Shown here one piece after another: positions 6,541 to 11,675 of a DNA stretch of 12,224 nucleotides. Under the pieces are notes generated by a model. That model was not told where the DNA came from. It saw nothing but the letters and a program-made list of their open reading frames with translations, and did no database searches. Every line of letters starts with the position of its first letter. Position 1 is the stretch's first letter. The position numbers and the translations under genes are program-made. The DNA is from an uncultured bacterium (GTDB lineage Bacteria > Patescibacteriota > Minisyncoccia > Phycocordibacterales > UBA5272): NCBI GenBank assembly GCA_903834855.1, contig CAILKS010000048.1:1-12224 (forward strand), given 5' to 3'.

Positions 6541-6575
6541 GTTTTTAGTTAATAGTTTCTAGTTTTTAGTTAATA
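6541..6575. repeat. 14-bp direct repeat between secE and nusG
   Basis: GTTTTTAGTTAATA occurs at 6541-6554 and again at 6562-6575 (period 21), separated by GTTTCTA, which partly repeats the unit. It fills most of the 61-base secE-nusG spacer and sits immediately upstream of the nusG start. Function unknown. The TTAG-TTAAT core resembles the modules at 8537-8665. Confidence 0.7.
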
Positions 6576-6594
6576 CAAATACAAATTCAGAATA

Positions 6595-6777
6595 CTAGCG
6601 AGCGAGAAGCTTTGCTAATATTGTTTTGAAACCTAAATCGACTCCTCCTAATACGAGAGCAACAACAATAGATATAACAACAACAAGTATTGTATAAGTT
6701 ATTGTTTGTGAAGTTTTAGGAAAAGTAACCTGTTTAAGTTCTGCTTTTGTTTCCTTAAAATAAGTGAAAAGATTCAT
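6595..6777 (-). CDS. secE: Preprotein translocase subunit SecE
   Basis: Single-spanning essential partner of SecY in the SecYEG channel. The protein is 60 aa from the chosen ATG at 6777, typical of short one-helix bacterial SecE. The cytosolic amphipathic helix with the family signature YFKETKAELKQVTFPK (6-21; usually ...ElkkVtWPs, so Phe replaces Trp) is followed by a membrane helix at about 27-46 and a short tail. The frame stays open upstream to a GTG at 6834. The extra 19 residues look unlike SecE, so I chose the ATG. No SD precedes it. It is followed on the same strand by nusG, the standard secE-nusG order. No tRNA-Trp or rpmG is found upstream, although these often accompany it in other bacteria. 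The promoter is about 75 bases upstream. Confidence 0.93.
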   Translation of the reverse strand: MNLFTYFKETKAELKQVTFPKTSQTITYTILVVVISIVVALVLGGVDLGFKTILAKLLAR

Positions 6778-6852
6778 AATGTTATTAGTTTGTTTTGGCT
6801 GTTTTGAAGCCTTAATTCTAAAAAACACCCCCACGGGTATTTGTTGCTTTAT

Positions 6853-6881
6853 ATATTACAGGAATTAATGATGTAAGTCAA
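6853..6881 (-). promoter_or_regulatory. Promoter of secE-nusG
   Basis: On the minus strand TTGACT (6876-6881, five of six matches to TTGACA) is followed after exactly 17 bases by TAATAT (6853-6858). The predicted start is near 6846, giving a leader of about 69 bases before the secE ATG at 6777. Confidence 0.72.
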
Positions 6882-6968
6882 TAGCTGTATACTTTTTGAT
6901 AAAAAGCTTAACCCAAGTAAAAATAACTTTCTCAAAAACTCTTTTCTTTTTTTATCTTTCATTTTAAA
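6882..6968. other. AT-rich spacer without a supported gene
   Basis: This is part of the 442-base stretch without a clear protein gene between secE (start 6777) and the 79-aa gene (stop 7220). It contains a plus-strand TATACT at 6888-6893 without a good -35 and a long pyrimidine-rich run around 6928-6960. A 37-codon minus-strand ORF (6849-6962) overlaps the secE promoter and is not supported. I see no repeat or coding signal here. Confidence 0.4.
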
Positions 6969-7109
6969 AAGCCGTGTCATTTTCTTGCTAGAAAATGCAC
7001 TCTATCTCGGCTACCCGCCCTCCGATGCGCTTTTTAAAAAGAAAGATGGGGTTTATTTAAATACGAAAAATTATTTCAATCCTATTACCCGAGTCTCCCG
7101 ACACGGTTT
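6969..7109. ncRNA. Candidate structured RNA element of unknown class, strand uncertain
   Basis: A long-range stem closes the element: CCGTGTC (6972-6978) pairs with GACACGG (7100-7106) and extends to about 10 pairs (6969-6978/7100-7109, one G-U). Inside it is a hairpin ATTTTC (6979-6984) / GAAAAT (6991-6996) with a six-base loop. A second arm is CTCGG (7006-7010) / CCGAG (7089-7093), extended by two pairs past one C-C mismatch. CTTTTTAAAAAG (7030-7041) is a short palindrome. The outline is a three-way junction with an AT-rich distal arm. On the minus strand the closing stem is followed by CTTTTT, which would suit a 3' end, so minus is slightly favoured. It matches no tRNA, SRP RNA, tmRNA, RNase P or riboswitch signature I know. 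The pairing is seen in the sequence. That it is an RNA gene is inference. Confidence 0.35.
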
Positions 7110-7168
7110 ACTAATCGTCCGTGGCGGTTTTCAAAATGTAAAACTGTGGTTTGTTTTAAATACAAAAA

Positions 7169-7198
7169 GAAAACCCGCCTGCACGCAAGCGGGTTTTC
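7169..7198 (-). terminator. Intrinsic terminator of the 79-aa gene
   Basis: Perfect 10-bp stem GAAAACCCGC (7169-7178) / GCGGGTTTTC (7189-7198) with a ten-base loop. On the minus strand it runs into TTTTCTTTTT, a strong U-tract, 21 bases after the stop of the 79-aa gene. On the plus strand only four T follow the G-rich arm, so it works mainly for the minus strand. Confidence 0.85.
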
Positions 7199-7219
7199 CG
7201 TGCGTGATGGCGGGTAGTG

Positions 7220-7459
7220 TCAATAACCTGCAGGAGGTTGGAGAATTGGCTCAAAGTGGAGCGAGTACGTCTGACCAGCGACAAACATCCTGCCATATTT
7301 CTTTTCGGCAAGTTTGTCTGCAGTGGCTTTATCCTTTGCCTCGACGTAAAAATAGCTATCACCCTCATCAGTAAGTGGGTTTGGGTATTTCTGGTATTGG
7401 TACCAAAATGTCTTTGGACCATTAAACCAATCCAATACAGCGACAAGAAGTTTCCTCAT
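7220..7459 (-). CDS. 79-aa protein of unknown family
   Basis: I do not recognise the family. The protein is Cys-free and rich in aromatic residues near the N-terminus (DWFNGPKTFWYQYQKYP, 10-26). A likely strand-helix unit follows, SYFYVEAKDKATADKLAEKKYG (35-56), then a strand region (57-70) and a Pro-rich end (QPPAGY). The first ten residues are hydrophobic but too short and mixed for a signal peptide, so it is probably cytoplasmic. It looks like a real gene. It has a near-consensus promoter, an SD AGGGG seven bases before the ATG, and its own terminator. Its GC content is higher than that of its neighbours. The stop is TGA, the only one in the window, and is followed at once by the terminator. 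A frame on the other strand overlaps it but has no such signals. Confidence 0.75.
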   Translation of the reverse strand: MRKLLVAVLDWFNGPKTFWYQYQKYPNPLTDEGDSYFYVEAKDKATADKLAEKKYGRMFVAGQTYSLHFEPILQPPAGY

Positions 7460-7536
7460 TTCGAATCCCCTAAAAAATTAAAGAGCTATAGATTGACCAA
7501 CTGGCCAATTATTTGGCTCGAGTTGATGATATTGCA

Positions 7537-7565
7537 ATTATAGCACGTTTTGAACTAAAAGTCAA
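7537..7565 (-). promoter_or_regulatory. Near-consensus sigma70 promoter of the 79-aa gene
   Basis: On the minus strand TTGACT (7560-7565), a 17-base spacer, then a perfect TATAAT (7537-7542). It is the best promoter in the window. The start should be near 7530, giving a leader of about 71 bases. That leader contains a short inverted repeat GCCAA/TTGGC (plus-strand 7502-7515) and a further partial copy of the TTGGCCA motif next to it, possibly an operator or leader hairpin. It ends in the SD AGGGG next to the ATG at 7459. Confidence 0.85.
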
Positions 7566-7598
7566 GGAAAATCGCTAAAAATCCTTATTTTATAAGAC

Positions 7599-7625
7599 AA
7601 AAACGGCACCGAAGGTGCCGTTTTT
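7599..7625. terminator. Bidirectional intrinsic terminator downstream of the SIMPL gene
   Basis: Perfect 12-bp stem AAAAACGGCACC (7599-7610) / GGTGCCGTTTTT (7614-7625) with loop GAA. On the minus strand it ends the SIMPL transcript, about 76 bases after the stop at 7702. The intervening 3' UTR is strikingly purine-rich on that strand (7640-7700). It also insulates the 79-aa gene promoter just downstream. Confidence 0.92.
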
Positions 7626-7701
7626 GTATATTTTCTGATATCTATCTTCTAATCTCTGAAATCCGTATCCTCTCTTCCCTCTTAACTCTTTCCTTTATGT
7701 T

Positions 7702-8484
7702 CTAGTTAACACTGTATGTAACTGAAACATGTGCCTTTATAACACTCTCCCCTGTTGGAACAGAAACTGAATCCATTGCCTGACTTTTCATAGCACCACC
7801 ACCTAACCCATATGCAACTGGATAGTAACCTCCATTATCTTCAGAGTATTGAATAATAGCTCCAAGTGACACACCTAGAGCATTAGCTGTAGCTTTTGCT
7901 TTTACACGAGCATCTGCTATCGCTTTTACTTTTGCATCAGCATTTACTTTGTTGATATCGTCTACTGTAAATTCTGGGCCACTTATTTCTGTAATATTAA
8001 TTGCACCTAATGCACCCAACACATCGCCAGCCTTTTCAATTTTTCTAACTTTAACTTGAACTGATTCACTTATTTCATAACCAGTTATGGTTGTTTTTCC
8101 AGCTGGGCAATAACCATTAGCACAATAACTCGGTTGTGATTCATATTTTGGATTCACTGTGTAAGAAACTGTCTTTGTATCTTTTTTATCAATTCCTAGT
8201 GTAGAAAGTGAAGCTAAGGCCTTTATCATTTTAGATTCAGCTAACTTTTGTGCCTCAGGTACTGTTTTAGCACTTTCACGTATTGTGAAATTAACAGTAG
8301 CAATGTCTGGTGCTGCTGTTATTTCCCCTTCGCCTGAAACTGTGATAGAAGCTGAGTTAGAACCTCCACGACTCATCATTTTCCATTCTGACAAACTCAT
8401 AACGATTGCAAGTAATGCAATAGTAATAAGAGCTACCCCACCACTAATAAATGTAAACTTTTTAAAATCGTAATTATTTTCCAT
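7702..8484 (-). CDS. SIMPL-domain (DUF541) membrane-anchored protein
   Basis: The 260-aa protein has one N-terminal membrane helix (about 11-30) followed by an extracytoplasmic SIMPL domain (about 45-260). Typical family features: ITVSGEGEITAAPDIATVNFTI (47-68), the helix with AQKLAESKMIKALASL (78-93) and LGIDKKDTKTVSYTVNPKY (96-114). Further on are TGYEISESVQVKVRKIEKAGDVL (134-156) and the late helix AKVKAIADARVKAKATANALGV (184-205). The molecular function of SIMPL proteins is not established; some bind other proteins or membranes and oligomerise. A loop YCANGYCPAGK (120-130) has two cysteines, Cys121 and Cys126, the only ones in the protein, which could form a disulfide outside the membrane. 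No SD and no good promoter. Monocistronic, ended by the 7599-7625 terminator. Confidence 0.92.
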   Translation of the reverse strand: MENNYDFKKFTFISGGVALITIALLAIVMSLSEWKMMSRGGSNSASITVSGEGEITAAPDIATVNFTIRESAKTVPEAQKLAESKMIKALASLSTLGIDKKDTKTVSYTVNPKYESQPSYCANGYCPAGKTTITGYEISESVQVKVRKIEKAGDVLGALGAINITEISGPEFTVDDINKVNADAKVKAIADARVKAKATANALGVSLGAIIQYSEDNGGYYPVAYGLGGGAMKSQAMDSVSVPTGESVIKAHVSVTYSVN

Positions 8485-8536
8485 AGAAACTCAGTTTAAC
8501 ATGATTAAGTCTGTAAAGTGGCAAGTGTGTTTTCCG

Positions 8537-8665
8537 TTAGAAATTAGGTTAATTAAGACTTAGTAGTCTTTGGTTATAAATATCTAAGGTCTAATTTCTA
8601 ATTAACCTAATAAAATACAGATACTAATTGAATTTTTATTAGACCTTAGAAATTAGGTTAATTAG
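8537..8665. repeat. Three alternating copies of an ATTAGGTTAATTA module
   Basis: In the 206-base spacer between the SIMPL gene and the 210-aa gene, the module lies at 8543-8555 (plus), 8598-8611 (minus) and 8652-8665 (plus), about 55 bases apart. The first and third copies belong to a perfect 19-base direct repeat TTAGAAATTAGGTTAATTA (8537-8555 and 8646-8664). A second inverted pair, TCTAAGGTCTAAT (8583-8595) / ATTAGACCTTAGA (8638-8650), is interleaved. A small hairpin AAGACT/AGTCTT lies at 8555-8570. Alternative long hairpins can form (copy 1 with 2, or copy 2 with 3). No ORF is supported here. Confidence 0.8.
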
Positions 8666-8690
8666 GCCTTTATAAACTTTAGTTACAAAT

Positions 8691-9323
8691 TTACAGCCTG
8701 CCGTTCAAATACATATAAATAACCAATATCGTTACTATAAGTAAAAGCATTCCAATAGAGGCAATAATTTCTTCATCTTTTTTTGTTAATGGAACTTTAT
8801 TTAAAACTAACTCTTTAGGGCTAAGTATTTTCTCCATCTCTATATTTTTTATCACCTCCTCTTTTGGTTTTTCTGTTATTATTTTATCTACAACAACTTC
8901 TTTTTTTTCTGGTTCAATTTCTTCTTTTTCATTTCCATGAAAAATATCTCTATATCTTGAAAAAGTCCAAACATTAGGAGAGGATTCAAAAGGTTTAAGT
9001 GGTAAATCCTCTGGAATAGTAGATTTACTTTTATTGGGAACCAAATTATCTTGCAAAGAAACAACCAAAGATTCTTTTGGTTGTTCTTTTTCTTCGTTTA
9101 TTTGTTCAGTTAATAAAAGTTTTGGTAATTCCGGAAAAGAAACATTGTCTTGGTGTGGTAAGTTGAGGTCTTTTTTACCTTCCCTAAATAGCACAATTGC
9201 TTCTTTAATAGAAACCTCATCCCAGCCACCAGCTGAAAGCATAGTAGTTATTAGCCCTTCGTCTAATTTGGGATGTCTTTCTTTTAATTGATCTAAGGTT
9301 GACTGTATCTCATTAATCGTCAT
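8691..9323 (-). CDS. 210-aa C-terminally membrane-anchored protein with a UBA/CUE-like N-terminus
   Basis: Family not recognised. Residues 1-50 look like a small helical bundle (LDQLKERHPKLDEGLITTML, then GGWDEVSIKEAIVLFREG at 32-49) that resembles UBA/CUE-type folds by pattern only. Residues 52-185 are charged, Glu/Lys/Pro-rich and probably disordered. A membrane helix follows at about 187-206 and the protein ends in YLNGRL. The topology is thus probably a long cytoplasmic part with a C-terminal tail anchor, or the reverse. The gene begins one base after the stop of the O-antigen-ligase/TPR gene, so the two are co-transcribed and may act together at the membrane. No SD. A role as scaffold or regulator of the ligase is only a guess. 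Confidence 0.7.
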   Translation of the reverse strand: MTINEIQSTLDQLKERHPKLDEGLITTMLSAGGWDEVSIKEAIVLFREGKKDLNLPHQDNVSFPELPKLLLTEQINEEKEQPKESLVVSLQDNLVPNKSKSTIPEDLPLKPFESSPNVWTFSRYRDIFHGNEKEEIEPEKKEVVVDKIITEKPKEEVIKNIEMEKILSPKELVLNKVPLTKKDEEIIASIGMLLLIVTILVIYMYLNGRL

Positions 9324-9324
9324 T

Positions 9325-11376
9325 CTACTTTTTAGCAGCTGGTTTTGTTGTGGTTGTTTGAGCTTGTGTTTCTAAAGCTTCAATTGATTTAAGAAAAGCT
9401 TCAAGATCAGCGTTCCCTGGATTACGCTTTAATAGCTCTTGACCAATTTGCTTTGCTACATCAGGTCGTCCACCATCTCTTAACGCTAAAGCTAAGAAGT
9501 AAGCGATATTTGGATTGTTTGGATCTTTTTTCGCAGCCTCAGCTAAATAGTTGTAAGCATTCTGATAATCTTTCTTTCCGTAATATAGAAGTCCAGCTTG
9601 TGTATAAACCAATGGATCACCTGGTGCATTCTTAACAGCCTCAACAGCATAAGCTAGAGCTTCCTCTCCTTTACTTTCTGAAGCTTCAAGTTGACTCATC
9701 AAATAGAGAGCATCAGCGAAATTTTGCTTCTTCTTCAAAGCTTCTGTCAATTGAGTTCTAACACCTTCCTTCGTGCCAGCAGATGCCTCAAGACGAGCTA
9801 ATATGACATAAAGGTAGGGATTCTCTGGGTACAGCTTGATTGCCTCTTCATATGACTTTTTAGCTGTTTTATAAGCATTATCCTTATCAAACATAATAGC
9901 TAATTCATAAGCACGTCCAAGAGAAACATAGTTCTGATAATTATCAGGGTTAGCTTTGATCGCTGCTTTTCCTGCATCAACTGCCTTTGCGGCATTCTCT
10001 AAATATGTTTTCTTCATTGCCTCCTGATCTTTGTTTTCCTGTGCAATAAAAGCTCTTTCTTCACTAATGATATATTCTAGATTCCATCTAGAGAACCCAT
10101 CATATGGGTAAATACTTGTAGCTTTAGCTATTAAGGTATCAATATTAGCAGTCTTGTCCTTTGCGGATACAGCTATCTGAGCTTTGTTGAAATACATGAA
10201 AGCTCTTGTTTTATTTATACTCATGTAAGAATAAAGAACCAAGATAGCAGCTATTGGAATAATAATAAAAGCTGAGGCTTTATTAGGGTGAAAGCTTGTA
10301 AGCTTTGCTTTTGCAAGACCAAGTCCGGCTACTACCATCCAAGTAACAAGCATCGCATAAGATAACGGAATAACCCAAGCGATAAGAGTGAAATATAGAA
10401 GAATTGCAAGAAGGATTTCTAGAAGAGCTTTTTCTTCTACATCATGTTCTTCGCGATAACTTCTATATGTACTATAAAGTGCGGCAAGCCCCAGAAGGAT
10501 GAATGCTAGAACTCCAAAAATACCAATAGTTGTAAATAACGTCGTTGTTGTTCCAAAACCTTGTTCAAAATCTGAACCAAAATACTGTGATTGAACAACG
10601 CTGAGTGGACGATATAACTGCCAAGCACGAGAGTAACCGTTTGCACCTATTCCAAACAATCCATCTTTTACAAGAACTTCCTTTCCTACAATTAATGAAT
10701 CTTTGAATCCAGGGTGATTAGAGTCACTTGCATAAATAGCAACAGACCAAGCCAAAATAACAACCGCTGAAAAAGCTAAAGCAACCTTATAAGACAAGGA
10801 GAGTTTAGTTTTTTTAATAAAATAGAACATTGCCACCACGAAAACCCCTATATAGGCGGCTAATGATGCTGGACTTGTGAAACCACTAAAAATATTCGCT
10901 AGGAAATTCATGATTTGACCTGTGAATATCATCAAAAAGATAAATACGACTGACGCTGTACCAAGTATAGCCATCAAAATCATTTTCAGTCTATGGCGAA
11001 GAGCTTCTGGGAGAGCTCGTACTAGATACATAACAGCAACCAGGGAAAGAAGAGCCACCGCGCTGTAAGCACTTAATGATTCTCCAAATAAAGAAGTTGT
11101 TGGATTACGAGCAAAAATAACAGATCCTATTACAGACAGGGTAAACAAGCTGTAAGCCAAAAACTCAAGCTTGGATATAGTATGCCATGTTCTTGTTATA
11201 AGAGCTGAGATGACATAAGAAATAAGCGCTATGCTTATAGCTATTGTCATTGTCATTTGATATGTAATTTCTGGTAAAAAGTTCGTCTTTGGTATAAAAA
11301 ACAAAGGTGAACCGATAACAATAAAAGCTGTTACGTAACAATAAACTTTTGAAAATAAAGATGCTAATGATTTCAT
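9325..11376 (-). CDS. O-antigen-ligase-like polytopic membrane protein with C-terminal TPR domain
   Basis: The 683-aa protein has two parts. Residues 1-390 hold about 11 membrane helices (roughly 13-29, 39-60, 71-89, 105-120, 134-152, 168-187, 196-215, 279-302, 318-334, 338-356, 367-386). A large external loop (about 216-278) contains KDGLFGIGANGYSRAWQLY (237-255), as in the Wzy_C/WaaL ligase superfamily. Residues 400-660 are tetratricopeptide repeats, for example NYVSLGRAYELA (482-493), YLYVILARLEASAG (521-534), DPLVYTQAGLLYYGKKDYQNAYNYL (587-611) and NIAYFLALALRDGG (623-636). A Thr/Lys/Ala-rich tail ends it. Family members transfer lipid-linked glycans onto lipid A or proteins. In an organism probably lacking LPS, a protein or surface-glycan ligase is more plausible, but this is inference. 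First gene of a two-gene unit with the 210-aa gene. No SD. Confidence 0.85.
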   Translation of the reverse strand: MKSLASLFSKVYCYVTAFIVIGSPLFFIPKTNFLPEITYQMTMTIAISIALISYVISALITRTWHTISKLEFLAYSLFTLSVIGSVIFARNPTTSLFGESLSAYSAVALLSLVAVMYLVRALPEALRHRLKMILMAILGTASVVFIFLMIFTGQIMNFLANIFSGFTSPASLAAYIGVFVVAMFYFIKKTKLSLSYKVALAFSAVVILAWSVAIYASDSNHPGFKDSLIVGKEVLVKDGLFGIGANGYSRAWQLYRPLSVVQSQYFGSDFEQGFGTTTTLFTTIGIFGVLAFILLGLAALYSTYRSYREEHDVEEKALLEILLAILLYFTLIAWVIPLSYAMLVTWMVVAGLGLAKAKLTSFHPNKASAFIIIPIAAILVLYSYMSINKTRAFMYFNKAQIAVSAKDKTANIDTLIAKATSIYPYDGFSRWNLEYIISEERAFIAQENKDQEAMKKTYLENAAKAVDAGKAAIKANPDNYQNYVSLGRAYELAIMFDKDNAYKTAKKSYEEAIKLYPENPYLYVILARLEASAGTKEGVRTQLTEALKKKQNFADALYLMSQLEASESKGEEALAYAVEAVKNAPGDPLVYTQAGLLYYGKKDYQNAYNYLAEAAKKDPNNPNIAYFLALALRDGGRPDVAKQIGQELLKRNPGNADLEAFLKSIEALETQAQTTTTKPAAKK

Positions 11377-11413
11377 AAAATGAATAAGGTAAACGTTAAT
11401 AATCTATCTACTT

Positions 11414-11419
11414 ATTATA
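11414..11419 (-). promoter_or_regulatory. -10 box for the O-antigen-ligase/TPR operon
   Basis: A perfect TATAAT on the minus strand, with no convincing -35 upstream. It implies a leader of about 31 bases before the ATG at 11376. An ACTGT/ACAGT inverted repeat (11432-11436 / 11447-11451) lies just upstream, in the middle of the divergent spacer, where an operator could sit. Confidence 0.45.
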
Positions 11420-11480
11420 TAACTTTTTACCACTGTATAGCTGTGGACAGTAAATATAAACAAACAAAACAAAAACAAGC

Positions 11481-11486
11481 TATACT
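11481..11486 (+). promoter_or_regulatory. -10 box for the 60-aa gene, predicted leaderless start
   Basis: TATACT, the same hexamer as at thyA, ends six bases before the ATG at 11493. The -35 region is A-rich and non-consensus. The spacing predicts transcription starting on the ATG, and no SD is present. Confidence 0.5.
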
Positions 11487-11492
11487 GAAAAT

Positions 11493-11675
11493 ATGCCTGA
11501 ATATCCTAACAATCAAGACAGCCAAATAGTGGAAAATATCTCTATTCCGCCTGAAAATAAAGCCTATTCTGGGGTTCGTAGAATAGCTCTTATTTCTACT
11601 GTTGTTCTTATAATACTTATACTTATTACCCTTTTATACTTAAACGGTAAAAGTCTTTACGAACATGGACTTTAA
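11493..11675 (+). CDS. 60-aa single-pass membrane protein of unknown function
   Basis: No family recognised. The polar N-terminus (1-28; MPEYPNNQDSQIVEN, then PPENKAYSG) is followed by RR at 29-30 and a membrane helix at about 31-50, ending in YLNGKSLYEHGL. The YLNGK end after the helix resembles the YLNGRL end of the 210-aa protein at 8691-9323. With positive charges before the helix, the N-terminus is probably cytoplasmic. The start at 11493 is supported by the -10 box six bases upstream. The gene overlaps the start of the FAD-linked oxidoreductase by 11 bases in another frame, so the two are probably translationally coupled. Confidence 0.65.
   Translation: MPEYPNNQDSQIVENISIPPENKAYSGVRRIALISTVVLIILILITLLYLNGKSLYEHGL

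Noticed and set aside
6849..6962. 37-codon minus-strand ORF with a hydrophobic middle
   Set aside because: It contains the secE promoter, has no SD or promoter of its own, and is Lys/Leu-rich as expected from AT-rich DNA. It could be real but cannot be supported.
6990..7020. tRNA-like stretch on the minus strand (D-arm-like GTAGCCGAGATAGAGTGC, then a hairpin)
   Set aside because: The following hairpin has a six-base loop, and no T-arm (GTTCRA) or acceptor stem can be drawn.
6778..7220. tRNA-Trp and rpmG expected next to secE-nusG
   Set aside because: No cloverleaf or L33-like frame is present on either strand.
6985..7374. 129-codon plus-strand ORF
   Set aside because: It runs across the structured element, through the 7169-7198 terminator and antisense to the well-signalled 79-aa gene. 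It has no SD or promoter, and its composition is not protein-like.
7455..7472. TTCGAATCCCC, looking like a tRNA T-loop
   Set aside because: The flanking bases do not pair. It is the SD/start region of the 79-aa gene read on the other strand.
8493..8524. Possible SIMPL promoter (TTGCCA with TAAACT)
   Set aside because: The spacer is 20 bases, too long for a sigma70 promoter. With a 17-base spacer the -10 is poor.
8537..8665. CRISPR array
   Set aside because: The copies alternate in orientation, are only three, and the spacers are themselves repeats. No cas genes are nearby.
9034..9291. 85-codon plus-strand ORF
   Set aside because: It is a shadow of the 210-aa gene on the opposite strand.
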